Shown here piece by piece: positions 1 through 7,918 of a stretch of DNA of 39,796 nucleotides (position 1 is the stretch's first letter; every line of letters starts with the position of its first letter). Below the pieces are notes generated by a model, which worked only from the letters and a program-made list of their open reading frames with translations, did no database searches and was not told the origin of the DNA. The DNA is taken from the NCBI GenBank assembly GCA_902478365.1, contig CABSKX010000018.1, positions 1 through 39,796 on the forward strand, read 5' to 3'. This DNA is from an uncultured Collinsella sp. GTDB taxonomy: Bacteria; Actinomycetota; Coriobacteriia; Coriobacteriales; Coriobacteriaceae. The translations under genes were made by a program, and so were the position numbers.

Positions 1-1
1 G

Positions 2-40
2 CTCAACCGCCGCGGAGCTTTTGACAAACTGATGGCGTAG
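2..40 (+). CDS. C-terminal tail of an unidentified upstream gene (partial)
   Basis: The first bases read in one open frame as LNRRGAFDKLMA followed by TAG at 38-40. The next gene begins 56 bases later behind its own ribosome binding site. Twelve residues are too few to identify a family. It could also be a chance open frame. Confidence 0.35.
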   Translation, partial: LNRRGAFDKLMA

Positions 41-96
41 CGGGGCGACGCAGGCCTGGCACCTCTCCCCTGCTTTTTACCGAAAGGAGCGGTCCC

Positions 97-945
97 ATGA
101 CCGACTCGCCAACTGAACATACCGAGGGCCTGCTCCGCATTGGCGAGGTGGCGCGCTTGTTCAACCTGAGTGTGGGCACGTTGCGCCATTACGAGCAGAT
201 GGGCTTGCTGGACCCGGCGCACATCGATTCGGCGAGTGGATACCGCTACTACGGATCTCGGCAGCTCTCCACCCTCAACACCATCAGCCACCTGCGTGTT
301 CTCGACTTGCCGCTCGCACAAATCCGCGAGTTTGTGACCACGCGCGATGTGGACCTCATGCAGCGACAGCTGGCTCAGCAGCAGGAGCTCATCGAGCACA
401 AGCGCCACGAGCTCGAACGTGTGTCGCGCAAGATCGATAACCGGCTTGCCCTGCTGCATGACGCCTTGAACACCGAGCTCGATACCATTTGCATAATCGA
501 TGCGCCCGAGCTTCGCTGCGCCGTGTTGCGCCAACGCGTCAACCCTACCGACGCCTATGCGCTGGAGTGGCAGATTCGTCAACTGCAGAAGGGCCAGCAC
601 GAGACCTTTGTCTTTCTGGGCAACTTGGGCGTTGGGATTAGCGCCGAGCGCCTCGCCGCCGGCGACTTTGATGGCTACGACGAGGTCTTTCTGCTGCTCG
701 ATGACACCGATGAGTACTTGGGCGACGTCGAGACGCGACCCGCCGCGCGCTGCCTGACCATAAGCTTCCGCGGCACGCACGGGCAAGCGGGCCCGCGCTA
801 TAAGCAGCTGCTCGGCTATATGCACGAACACAACCTGACACCCGCCGGTCCCTCGCGCGAGATCGCCCTGATCGACGACATCATTAGCGACGATCCCGCA
901 ACCTACGTGACGCAGATCACGGTGCCGGTTGTCCCGGCAAAGTAA
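97..945 (+). CDS. MerR-family transcriptional regulator with C-terminal effector-binding-like domain
   Basis: This is a 282-aa DNA-binding regulator. Residues 13-80 form the MerR winged helix-turn-helix (LLRIGEVARLFNLSVGTLRHYE, then the DPAH..SGYRYY wing). A long helix with LMQRQLAQQQELIEHKRHEL (about 92-125) is the usual dimerisation coiled coil. The C-terminal ~150 residues look like a GyrI/BltR-type small-molecule-binding domain, so it probably senses a hydrophobic ligand rather than a metal; no metal-binding cysteine cluster is present. Start: ATG with a strong AAAGGAGCGG sequence 6-16 bases upstream. It faces the toxin-antitoxin pair and shares a bidirectional terminator with it. The target gene is unknown; the truncated upstream gene is a candidate. 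Confidence 0.9.
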   Translation: MTDSPTEHTEGLLRIGEVARLFNLSVGTLRHYEQMGLLDPAHIDSASGYRYYGSRQLSTLNTISHLRVLDLPLAQIREFVTTRDVDLMQRQLAQQQELIEHKRHELERVSRKIDNRLALLHDALNTELDTICIIDAPELRCAVLRQRVNPTDAYALEWQIRQLQKGQHETFVFLGNLGVGISAERLAAGDFDGYDEVFLLLDDTDEYLGDVETRPAARCLTISFRGTHGQAGPRYKQLLGYMHEHNLTPAGPSREIALIDDIISDDPATYVTQITVPVVPAK

Positions 946-984
946 GAACCGCCCGGAAGGCATCGTGCTTCCGGGCGGTTCTTA
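943..984. terminator. Bidirectional rho-independent terminator
   Basis: A perfect 17-bp stem (943-959 with 968-984, 8-base loop) fills the gap between the convergent merR gene and the toxin gene. Both outer ends are A/T-rich, so it can work on both strands. Confidence 0.85.
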
Positions 985-1320
985 CTAATCATTATCCAGC
1001 AACTCGAATCGATTTCTAGATATCACCAATGCGGCATAATCTTGGCTTTGGTGAAAAACATGGGCAACCACAACGTCCTCGTTATCGTAGTAATAAAGCA
1101 TTACATAAGAATTGACGAGGCAAGCATGGTAGCCAAGCGCTGCAAGCTCGGGTAACTTCGATAAGCCGTAGTCAACTACACCACTTTGAAGAAGCTGGAG
1201 CTGACTACGGTATTTATCAAGAAAATGCCGGGCGGTAAAAATACCATGCCCTAATAGATAATCAACGATATCGTCAACCTCTTGTTCAGCTGTAGGCAGA
1301 ATCTTGACGTTATAGACCAT
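985..1320 (-). CDS. RelE/ParE-superfamily toxin
   Basis: This 111-aa protein is the toxin half of a type II toxin-antitoxin module. It has the compact RelE/ParE plan: an N-terminal helical pair (AEQEVDDIVDYLL, then ARHFLDKYRSQLQLL) followed by strands with YVMLYYYDNEDVVVAHVFH and a terminal QDYAAL. Members are either mRNA interferases or gyrase poisons; the sequence alone does not decide which. The ATG at 1320 lies inside the antitoxin gene, with an 11-base overlap, which indicates translational coupling. A longer in-frame start at 1377 would add 19 residues that do not fit the family and is rejected. Confidence 0.85.
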   Translation of the reverse strand: MVYNVKILPTAEQEVDDIVDYLLGHGIFTARHFLDKYRSQLQLLQSGVVDYGLSKLPELAALGYHACLVNSYVMLYYYDNEDVVVAHVFHQSQDYAALVISRNRFELLDND

Positions 1321-1579
1321 ATTTTGCCTCAAGGTCATCGAGGGCCTCAAAGGCATCACGCGCCGTGCCGGCAGCACGCTCCCGCTCGGCCACAGCTATA
1401 CGAGCCATCAGGCGAGCCTTAGCCTGTTCCTGAACCATGAGGTCATAGTCTTCAGATCGAAGTACAACAAATTTGCTATAGCCGTTTTTTGTAACAGTCA
1501 CTGGACCCGTAGTAGTTTCAACGAGCTCAGAAAACTTTGCGGTGTCCCGCATATCTTTAATTGGAACGCAAACGGGCAT
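1310..1579 (-). CDS. Phd/YefM-family antitoxin
   Basis: This 89-aa antitoxin binds and neutralises the downstream toxin and represses its own promoter. Residues 5-50 carry the Phd/YefM fold (PIKDMRDTAKFSELVE, then VTKNGYSKFVVLRSEDYD). The C-terminal helix-rich tail (RIAVAERERAAGTARDAF) would wrap the toxin. Start ATG at 1579 has an AGGAG sequence 6 bases upstream. A perfect 28-bp palindrome lies 10 bases upstream of the start, matching the autoregulated YefM arrangement. GC content is lower than in merR or ppc, which suggests acquisition. Confidence 0.9.
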   Translation of the reverse strand: MPVCVPIKDMRDTAKFSELVETTTGPVTVTKNGYSKFVVLRSEDYDLMVQEQAKARLMARIAVAERERAAGTARDAFEALDDLEAKYGL

Positions 1580-1589
1580 GGCACACTCC

Positions 1590-1617
1590 TAACATAATTG
1601 TGTACACAATTATGTTA
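1590..1617. promoter_or_regulatory. Palindromic operator of the toxin-antitoxin operon
   Basis: Bases 1590-1617 form a perfect 28-bp palindrome centred on TGTACA (1601-1606). YefM-type antitoxins are known to bind palindromes with a TGTACA core. Its position directly upstream of the antitoxin ribosome binding site fits autorepression. A CATAAT element inside it may be the -10. Confidence 0.85.
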
Positions 1618-1633
1618 CACCAAAACGACCCCG

Positions 1634-2767
1634 CTAAAGTCCTAAAGCATCTTCACTGACAATCTGAATGTCATCGCCCTTGGACTGGAGTTCCAAGGCT
1701 TTCTTTACCTTACTTCCGTAGTTCTTTGTAGTCCAAGCATCGCTGCCTTCATCGCCAACAACCACGTAGTCGCATTTCTTTGACACGCCACTCAGTACCT
1801 GGCCGCCATTCTGCAAAATAAACTGCTTGATACACTCTTTTGAACCATGATAGAAAGTACCAGAGAGGCAGAATTTCTTTCCTTCAATTTGAACCTGTCG
1901 ATGCGCTACGCCATCGGAGCAGGGATTGATTACCCCCTGCAATAAACCAACCAATTGATTGGATTCGCGCTCATCTATATCACCATCCGCCAAAGCGGCA
2001 GTTAGAAGCGAGCAAACTTTGTCGAGCAAAGGGTCGCCTTGCAACTTATCATGTTCTTCGACATACTGCAGTACCGACATTGCCTCCAAGGCATCAACTC
2101 GGCCATTGGCGACTATCAATTCGCACAAACTTAGAAAGTCGCAGTAATCGGCAGTCTTTTCCGACTTCACTCTCTGTGCCGAAGCACGGGAAGCCCCTTC
2201 ATTTGAACGTCGTTTGCAACTAGCACCAAGACTATACGGTGCAAACGTGGGGACACGCCCCTCGTCTTCCATAACCAACGAGTGGAAAATACGCCTGCAA
2301 GCATCCGCATCGTCCAAGGCTCGATGATGGTTCCCCATCTCAAGATCTAGGCATCGGCAAACCGTTGGAAGCTTATAGTCTGGGTATTCTGGATGCCACT
2401 GCTTGGCAAGCTCTTTAGTGCAGGCGTAATTCCACTCGGGCCTGTCAAGTTCATAGGCGTCGAATAGCTTCCACAGAACCGCCAAATCAAATGAAGCGTT
2501 GTGAGCAACCAGAGCGGCTCCGTCAAACAAGCTTTTCAATGAGCGTGACCATATTTCCGGAAATGTAGGAGCATCGGCAACATCAGCATGGGAAATGCCC
2601 GTTAGCCTCATGTTTATTTCCGAAAACGGCTCCTCAGGATCAACCAAATAGGAATCCTCTGCAAGGACGGCACCATTGCAGTCACATCGAATTAGTCCAA
2701 TTGAGCTAATTCGATCATTGTGTCCATTTGGAGTTTCAACATCCAAAAACAGTACGTCTGCCGCCAT
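1634..2767 (-). CDS. DEDDh 3'-5' exonuclease with C-terminal BRCT domain
   Basis: This 377-aa protein is an epsilon/DnaQ-like exonuclease. Residues 4-170 hold the DEDDh fold: FLDVETPNG with the first Asp/Glu pair, AHNASFDLAVL, and HHRALDDADA with the catalytic His and Asp. A linker with an acidic TerB-like helical segment (about 220-290) leads to a C-terminal BRCT domain (KFCLSGTFYHG through CDYVVVG). Chosen start ATG 2767 has GGGAG upstream and begins 10 bases after the ligA stop; the longer frame up to 2893 would run back into ligA and is rejected. Co-transcription with ligA, which also ends in BRCT, suggests a DNA repair role, but no partner is known. GC content is lower than in ppc or feoB. 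Confidence 0.85.
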   Translation of the reverse strand: MAADVLFLDVETPNGHNDRISSIGLIRCDCNGAVLAEDSYLVDPEEPFSEINMRLTGISHADVADAPTFPEIWSRSLKSLFDGAALVAHNASFDLAVLWKLFDAYELDRPEWNYACTKELAKQWHPEYPDYKLPTVCRCLDLEMGNHHRALDDADACRRIFHSLVMEDEGRVPTFAPYSLGASCKRRSNEGASRASAQRVKSEKTADYCDFLSLCELIVANGRVDALEAMSVLQYVEEHDKLQGDPLLDKVCSLLTAALADGDIDERESNQLVGLLQGVINPCSDGVAHRQVQIEGKKFCLSGTFYHGSKECIKQFILQNGGQVLSGVSKKCDYVVVGDEGSDAWTTKNYGSKVKKALELQSKGDDIQIVSEDALGL

Positions 2768-2777
2768 GACAGTCTCC

Positions 2778-5084
2778 CTACTCCACAGGCACTTCGCCCG
2801 TTTCGATAATTTCCTCAAGTTGGTCTTCGTCCAGTACGGGCACACCAAGTGCTTGGGCCTTAGTGAGCTTTGAGCCCGCATTCGCCCCCGCAACTACATA
2901 GGAGGTTTTCTTCGAAACCGACCCCGTCACCTTAGCCCCCAGAAGTTTCAACACATCCCCAGCCTCGGAACGAGAACGTTTCTCGAGTGTACCGGTCAGA
3001 ACAAAAGTCAATCCTGTTAGTGGTTGCTCTGAAGCGAGATTGGCGGAAATACCAGCTTTTTCAGACTTTGCCTGCATTGCGCCCATAAGGTCTTCCTCGA
3101 GAGAGAAACCGCATTCACGAAGTCGCTGAAGCACATCGAGATTTTCCGGAACAGAGAAGAACTCCTTTATGCTATTTGCGATTTCCGGTCCAACCCCTTC
3201 GATCTGGGCTATATCTTCCTCGTCAGCTATAACAAGTGCATCAATTGAAAGGTAACGCCGGGCTATAAGCTCGGCGACGCTCTTCCCCACCAAGCGAATC
3301 CCCAAAGCAAACAGAATCCTTGAGAGCGGCAACTGCCGAGATTTATTGAGCTCATCGACTATCTTTTCAGCCGTCTTCACACCCACCGGTATGGGCTCGC
3401 CCGCATTTTTAACGATTCGATCGGCTTTGTAAAGCCTTGGAGTACCGTCCTCGTTGAGCATCGGCTTTCCATGCTTATCGAGCATGGGGTCGCCCTTACG
3501 ATGCCCCCCTTTTACCACGCGGCCCGTGTCCAGGCCTGCGATGTCATCGATCGTGAGCTGGTAGAAGTCCGCGACATCGTGGACCAGGCCGGCGGCGATC
3601 ATCTTGTCGACGATCTCGTCGCCCAGGCCGTCGACGTCCATGCAGCCGCGGCTCACCCAGTGGAGCAGGCGCTCCTTGAGCTGCGCCGGGCAGTCGATGG
3701 ACACGCAGCGGTAGGCCACCTCGCCGTCCTCGTGGACCACGGGGCTACCGCACACGGGGCAGACCTCGGGCATGTGCCAGTCGACCGAATCGGCCGGGCG
3801 CTTGTCGAGCACCGGACCCACGACCTCGGGGATAACGTCGCCCGCCTTGTGCACGATGATAGTGTCGCCCTCACGCACGTTTTTGCGGCGAATCTCGTCG
3901 ATGTTGTGCAGCGTGGCGCGCGCGATGGTGGAGCCGGCAACCGTCACCGGGTCGAACTCGGCGACCGGCGTGAGCACACCGGTGCGGCCCACCTGAATGC
4001 GAATCTCGCGCAGGACGGTCTGCTTTTCCTCGGGCGGGAACTTAAAGGCAATGGCCCAGCGCGGCGCGCGGGCAGTAAAGCCCAGGTCGAGCTGCTGCTG
4101 GAAGCTGTCGACCTTTACGACCACGCCGTCGATGTCATAGTCCAAGTCACCGCGATGCTCGAGGGCCTGGGCGCAGAACTCGTGGACCTCGGCCGGCGTG
4201 GCGCAGCGTGCCACGTTGGGGTTGACGCTAAAACCGGCACTGCGCAGCCAATCGAGGAACTCGCGCTGGCTGTGGACGTGCAGCGGATCGGTATCGGCGA
4301 TGGCATAGATAAAGGTGGCCAGGTCGCGGCGCGCCGTAACCTTAGGATCCTTCTGACGCAGGCTGCCAGCAGCGGCGTTGCGCGGGTTGGCGAAGGGGTC
4401 GCGGCCCTCGGCATCGGCCTCTTCATTCAGACGTACAAAGCTGCCTTTGGGCATATAGACCTCGCCGCGCACCTCAATCGTGCGCTCGCGGTCGGCGCCC
4501 ATGTGGGCGAGCGCCGGCTCGGACAGGTGCATAGGCACGTCCTTGATGGTACGGACGTTGAGCGACACGTCCTCGCCCGTGGTGCCATCGCCACGCGTGG
4601 CCGCGCGCACAAAGGTGCCGTTTTGGTAGGTAAGCGCCACGCCCAGACCGTCAATCTTTAGCTCGCAGGTATAGGTGACGCTGCCGGCACCGAGCGCATC
4701 CTCGGTGCGCTGGAGCCATGCGTCGAGCTCGTCCAGGTCCATGGCATCGTCCATGGAATACATGCGCGCCATGTGCGTGACCGGCGTAAACTGCTCGCTC
4801 ACGTAGCCGCCCACGCGCTGGGTATAGCTGTCGGGCGTCACCAAATCGGGGTAGGACGCCTCGATTTCCTGCAGCTCAACGAGCATTTTGTCAAAGGCGG
4901 CGTCCGTGATTTCGGGCGCGTCGAGCATGTAGTAGCGATAGGCGTGGTAATCGAGCTCGTGGCGCAGCTCGGCCGCACGCGCGGCGGCCTGGGCACGGGC
5001 ATCGGCCGGTGCAGCGGCATCCGTGCTCGCGGGCGTTTCGGTATCGATGTCCACACCGTCACCAAACAGGCTCGATTGCTCCAT
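2778..5084 (-). CDS. ligA: NAD-dependent DNA ligase LigA
   Basis: LigA seals nicks in duplex DNA using NAD+. The 768-aa protein has the Ia domain (34-100), the adenylation motif CELKIDGLG with lysine 143, the OB-fold (about 350-430), a four-cysteine zinc finger (C442, C445, C460, C465), HhH repeats and a C-terminal BRCT domain (about 690-768). It is ~100 aa longer than typical. Part of this is an Ala-rich N-terminal extension. The other part is a charged insertion of about 50 residues (520-568) between the zinc finger and the HhH motif beginning LFALGIRLVG. Base composition changes inside this insertion, near position 3500: the 3' part is clearly less GC-rich than the 5' part. The exonuclease gene follows after 10 bases. 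Confidence 0.97.
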   Translation of the reverse strand: MEQSSLFGDGVDIDTETPASTDAAAPADARAQAAARAAELRHELDYHAYRYYMLDAPEITDAAFDKMLVELQEIEASYPDLVTPDSYTQRVGGYVSEQFTPVTHMARMYSMDDAMDLDELDAWLQRTEDALGAGSVTYTCELKIDGLGVALTYQNGTFVRAATRGDGTTGEDVSLNVRTIKDVPMHLSEPALAHMGADRERTIEVRGEVYMPKGSFVRLNEEADAEGRDPFANPRNAAAGSLRQKDPKVTARRDLATFIYAIADTDPLHVHSQREFLDWLRSAGFSVNPNVARCATPAEVHEFCAQALEHRGDLDYDIDGVVVKVDSFQQQLDLGFTARAPRWAIAFKFPPEEKQTVLREIRIQVGRTGVLTPVAEFDPVTVAGSTIARATLHNIDEIRRKNVREGDTIIVHKAGDVIPEVVGPVLDKRPADSVDWHMPEVCPVCGSPVVHEDGEVAYRCVSIDCPAQLKERLLHWVSRGCMDVDGLGDEIVDKMIAAGLVHDVADFYQLTIDDIAGLDTGRVVKGGHRKGDPMLDKHGKPMLNEDGTPRLYKADRIVKNAGEPIPVGVKTAEKIVDELNKSRQLPLSRILFALGIRLVGKSVAELIARRYLSIDALVIADEEDIAQIEGVGPEIANSIKEFFSVPENLDVLQRLRECGFSLEEDLMGAMQAKSEKAGISANLASEQPLTGLTFVLTGTLEKRSRSEAGDVLKLLGAKVTGSVSKKTSYVVAGANAGSKLTKAQALGVPVLDEDQLEEIIETGEVPVE

Positions 5085-5270
5085 AGCGGCACTCCTTCGC
5101 TCGATTTCAAACGGATACTAGGGTACCACCGGTCACCATAGCGCCGAATAGCCCTTTCGAACCGCACCGAATCGGCAGCCGACGGACCGGGGCGGATCGC
5201 GTGATCAAACCATACCCTTGCCATTTCTAAATGATCCGTTTTCCTCCGTCCCCAACGGGTCAATAAGAAA

Positions 5271-5306
5271 AGAGGGGCTGTCCCGCGTTGATGGGACAAC
5301 CCCTCT
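5271..5306 (-). terminator. Rho-independent terminator of htrA
   Basis: A 14-bp stem (5271-5284 with 5293-5306, one wobble pair) lies 27 bases past the htrA stop and is followed on the minus strand by TTTTCTTATT. The remaining ~180 bases up to ligA (5085-5270) hold no recognisable gene and presumably the ligA promoter. Confidence 0.85.
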
Positions 5307-5332
5307 GGCTTCGATATGTGCAATACGGCCCG

Positions 5333-6793
5333 TTAGAAACCCTGACCGTAGCCTTGACCCTGACCCTGCTGGCCCAACAGCTCCTCCAGGTACTGGCGCA
5401 ACTGCTCGTCGGTGATCCCGCCGTTGCCGGCGTCGGTCGCGCTGTCGTCCTGTTGCTGGTTCTGCAGCTCCTCGTCGGAGCCCAGCTCGACGGTGACCTT
5501 TTTCTCGTCCTTGCCGCGCATGAGCGTAATCTCGACCTTCTCGCCCACCTCGTGGCTGCGCAGCGCGATGATCAGGCCATCGGCGCTCGTGATCTCGTCG
5601 TCGCCCAACTTGGTGATGACGTCACCCTCCTGAATGCCGGCCTTGGCGGCAGGACCATCCTCAACGACGCTCGCCACATACGCGCCGCTATCGGTGCTCA
5701 GCTTGTTGGTGCGGGCATTGAGCGCATTGACGCTCGAAAGCGTGGCGCCCAGGTACGGATGAACCGGCGTCTTGCCATCGATAATCTGATCGGCGATGTT
5801 CTTGGCATAGTTGACCGGAATGGCAAAACCAACGCCCGAGCTGGAGCCCGAGTAGCTCTCGATGAGCGAGTTGATACCCACAAGCTCGCCATTGTCGTTG
5901 ACGAGCGCGCCGCCGGAGTTGCCCGGGTTGATGGCGGCATCGGTCTGGATCATGTTGGCATAGATGGTGTTACCGCTGGTAGAGCTCATGGCCGTGGAGC
6001 GATACAGCGCCGAGACGATACCGGTGGAGACAGACTGCTCGTTGCCAAACGGCGAGCCGATCGCCATGACCCACTCGCCCACGTTGAGCTTGGAGGAGTC
6101 ACCGATCTCAATCGGCGTGAGCTTGGAAGCGTCAGCATCCTTGAGCTTAATGACGGCGAGGTCGCTCGAGGCATCGTTGCCCACGAACTCGGCCTCATAG
6201 GTGGTGCCGTCGTCCATGGTCACCACGTACTGGTCATAGCCATCGACCACATGGTTGTTGGTGAGGACATGGCCCTCGGTATCGAGCACAACGCCCGAAC
6301 CGACGCTGCCCGAACCATCCGACTCGTCAGCAGACTGCGAAAGCGAGCCATTCTGGCTGCCGCTCGAAGTGGCGGTGATGGAAACAACGGAGGGCAACGC
6401 CTTGGCAGAGACGGCCTCGGCCAGCGTGGTGTCCTCGGAGTCGATCGTGATCTTTTGCGTCGAAGAACCCGAAGCACCCGCCGTCACGGCATTCTTTCCG
6501 CCGCCAATATTGAGCGTGCCGCTCATAATGAGCGCAATGACTAGCAGGGCTCCGCAGGCACAGCCGGCGAGTGCCGTAATAAAGATCGGCAGCTTTTTGG
6601 TCTTGGTCTTGACCACCGTGTGCTTGTTCACGACCTGCTGGCTGCCCAGCGGCTTACCGGTCTGCGTGTCGTAGGCCTGCACGTAGGGAATGTTGCCGTC
6701 GGCAGGCGTCGACTCCACCTGCACGCGCGGCTGCTGCTGGGTCTCGCCAGCGTTGCCCGCATCCTGGGGACGCTGGGAATCGTTCTCGCTCAT
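5333..6793 (-). CDS. htrA: HtrA/DegP-type membrane-anchored serine protease with PDZ domain
   Basis: This 486-aa protease degrades misfolded envelope proteins. It has a ~68-residue cytoplasmic N-terminus, one membrane segment (about 69-95, LPIFITALAGCACGALLVIA), and an extracellular trypsin-like domain with His181 (TNNHVVDG), Asp211 (SSDLAVIKL) and Ser293 (NPGNSGGALV). A PDZ domain covers about 345-435, and the protein ends in a Gln/Gly-rich tail. Start ATG 6793 has AAAGGA upstream; an earlier in-frame start at 6832 lies inside a terminator-like hairpin. The gene stands alone, with its own terminator. A terminator-like hairpin lies only 30 bases upstream of the start codon, so transcription must pass through it. 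Confidence 0.95.
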   Translation of the reverse strand: MSENDSQRPQDAGNAGETQQQPRVQVESTPADGNIPYVQAYDTQTGKPLGSQQVVNKHTVVKTKTKKLPIFITALAGCACGALLVIALIMSGTLNIGGGKNAVTAGASGSSTQKITIDSEDTTLAEAVSAKALPSVVSITATSSGSQNGSLSQSADESDGSGSVGSGVVLDTEGHVLTNNHVVDGYDQYVVTMDDGTTYEAEFVGNDASSDLAVIKLKDADASKLTPIEIGDSSKLNVGEWVMAIGSPFGNEQSVSTGIVSALYRSTAMSSTSGNTIYANMIQTDAAINPGNSGGALVNDNGELVGINSLIESYSGSSSGVGFAIPVNYAKNIADQIIDGKTPVHPYLGATLSSVNALNARTNKLSTDSGAYVASVVEDGPAAKAGIQEGDVITKLGDDEITSADGLIIALRSHEVGEKVEITLMRGKDEKKVTVELGSDEELQNQQQDDSATDAGNGGITDEQLRQYLEELLGQQGQGQGYGQGF

Positions 6794-6822
6794 GGCTGCG
6801 ATCCTTTCGTCAAATAACCAAA

Positions 6823-6846
6823 GGCCCGCCAAACATGTGGCGGGCC
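6823..6846 (-). terminator. Terminator-like hairpin in the htrA leader
   Basis: A perfect 8-bp GC-only stem (6823-6830 with 6839-6846, 8-base loop) is followed on the minus strand by TTTGGTTATTTG. It could end the protease-cluster transcript, which stops at 6966. It sits within the untranslated leader of htrA and leaves only ~30 bases to the start codon, so it could act as an attenuator. Confidence 0.65.
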
Positions 6847-6965
6847 ATCATTGTTCACGTTGAGTTGTACCCCAAGCTGGGCAGTCCCGAGCACTAGATG
6901 CCAAGATTTCAGCTTTGCTTAAGTATTGACATGCTTATAGGCCAATTCGTTCTATGCCGTCATGT

Positions 6966-7550
6966 CTATTCGATATAACAGTCGATAGCAAAGCTATATG
7001 TTGAATCGTTAATGAAGTCCGTTATCGTCGCGCCCATGCCTGATCCGCACGTCCACTTATCCTTCTCCGCATCGTATGGCGTTGGCCCCCACCCCGTTTC
7101 ATATGATGCTTCGCTTTCTGCGAAGTAGTTCATCACATATTTATCTTTCTGCATGAGCGCATACCAAGCGTTTGCATACATCACAAGCGGATCGGTTTGG
7201 ACTATCGAGTACTTTCCGGAACGAATCTCAATTTCTGTTTTATCGTTATAATAAGCGACTGTGAGCTCAATCTTGGCAAGCAGCGGCAACGTTTCATCTG
7301 ATTCCCTCTGGATTGTTATGACATCACCGGCCATAGCGTCGGCAGACACAGTTTTGCTCTCTGGCGTGAAAATAGTCTCTCTGCTTCTTGTTCGCGTTTT
7401 TTCATTGCCATTTTCATCTCTGACCACCGTGTCGACTACGAGCGTCAATCGCTTCTGAGCGTCCGGCAACTCCACGGCTTCTGCCATCCCGGCTCGCATC
7501 AAAATAGGAGCCCCCGCCATCAGACCTAAGAACTGCTTTCTATCAATCAT
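6966..7550 (-). CDS. Exported protein of unknown function, third gene of protease cluster
   Basis: I do not recognise this 194-aa protein. The N-terminus (MIDRKQFLGLMAGAPILMRAGMAEA is charged, then hydrophobic, then small residues) looks like a signal peptide cleaved around residue 25. The rest is predicted mainly beta, with charged strands and an aromatic C-terminal half (NAWYALMQKDKY, then TGWGPTPYD). It contains two cysteines (CGSG and DCY) that could form a disulfide outside the cell. It starts 3 bases after the preceding gene's stop, so it is almost certainly co-transcribed with the protease. By analogy with secreted cysteine proteases encoded beside their inhibitor, an inhibitor or chaperone role is possible, but this is inference. 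Confidence 0.7.
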   Translation of the reverse strand: MIDRKQFLGLMAGAPILMRAGMAEAVELPDAQKRLTLVVDTVVRDENGNEKTRTRSRETIFTPESKTVSADAMAGDVITIQRESDETLPLLAKIELTVAYYNDKTEIEIRSGKYSIVQTDPLVMYANAWYALMQKDKYVMNYFAESEASYETGWGPTPYDAEKDKWTCGSGMGATITDFINDSTYSFAIDCYIE

Positions 7551-7553
7551 TCT

Positions 7554-7910
7554 TCATTCCCCTTGTCTACTTGATTTGACTTTCTCAGCTGAATGGGGAT
7601 ACAGAACAGTCCCGTCAAGTTCCTTATCTTCCACAAAAACTAGAATCCATTTATCACCTGCTTTCAACCCTGAGACATATCCGGAACTTGACTTACGGCG
7701 CATATCGATTCTCTTACGGCAACCACTTGGCATAAGCGCCTCAAATTGCCCGTTATGAACATCCGATAGAGCGCGCACCTCGACTGCAACAACCGTGTCG
7801 TTTTCTCCCCCATTAGTCGCCCTTAACAGAAAGAAGCTCGCTGCGGTGAGCAAAGCAAAGGAAAGCACCAATAGGAGCATTGCCCTTCGAATGAACTTGT
7901 CGCCGTTCAC
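7554..7910 (-). CDS. Small membrane-anchored protein of unknown function, second gene of protease cluster
   Basis: This protein of about 118 aa has one N-terminal membrane segment (MLLLVLSFALLTAASFFLL) followed by an extracytoplasmic domain of ~85 residues with a small beta-barrel look (VVAVEVRALSD, then YVSGLKAGDKWILVFVED). No family is recognised. The start is uncertain. GTG at 7910 is preferred because an AAGGG sequence precedes it by 11 bases; a TTG at 7931 would overlap the protease gene but has no ribosome binding site. The gap to the protease stop is 8 bases and to the next gene 3 bases. Confidence 0.65.
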   Translation of the reverse strand: MNGDKFIRRAMLLLVLSFALLTAASFFLLRATNGGENDTVVAVEVRALSDVHNGQFEALMPSGCRKRIDMRRKSSSGYVSGLKAGDKWILVFVEDKELDGTVLYPHSAEKVKSSRQGE

Positions 7911-7918
7911 GAGTACAA

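Noticed and set aside
3471..4661. Long open frame antisense to ligA (396 codons)
   Set aside because: It is a mirror of the GC-rich third-position pattern of ligA, has no recognisable domain, and ligA is certain. The same applies to long antisense frames over ppc, feoB, ebgA and aspS.
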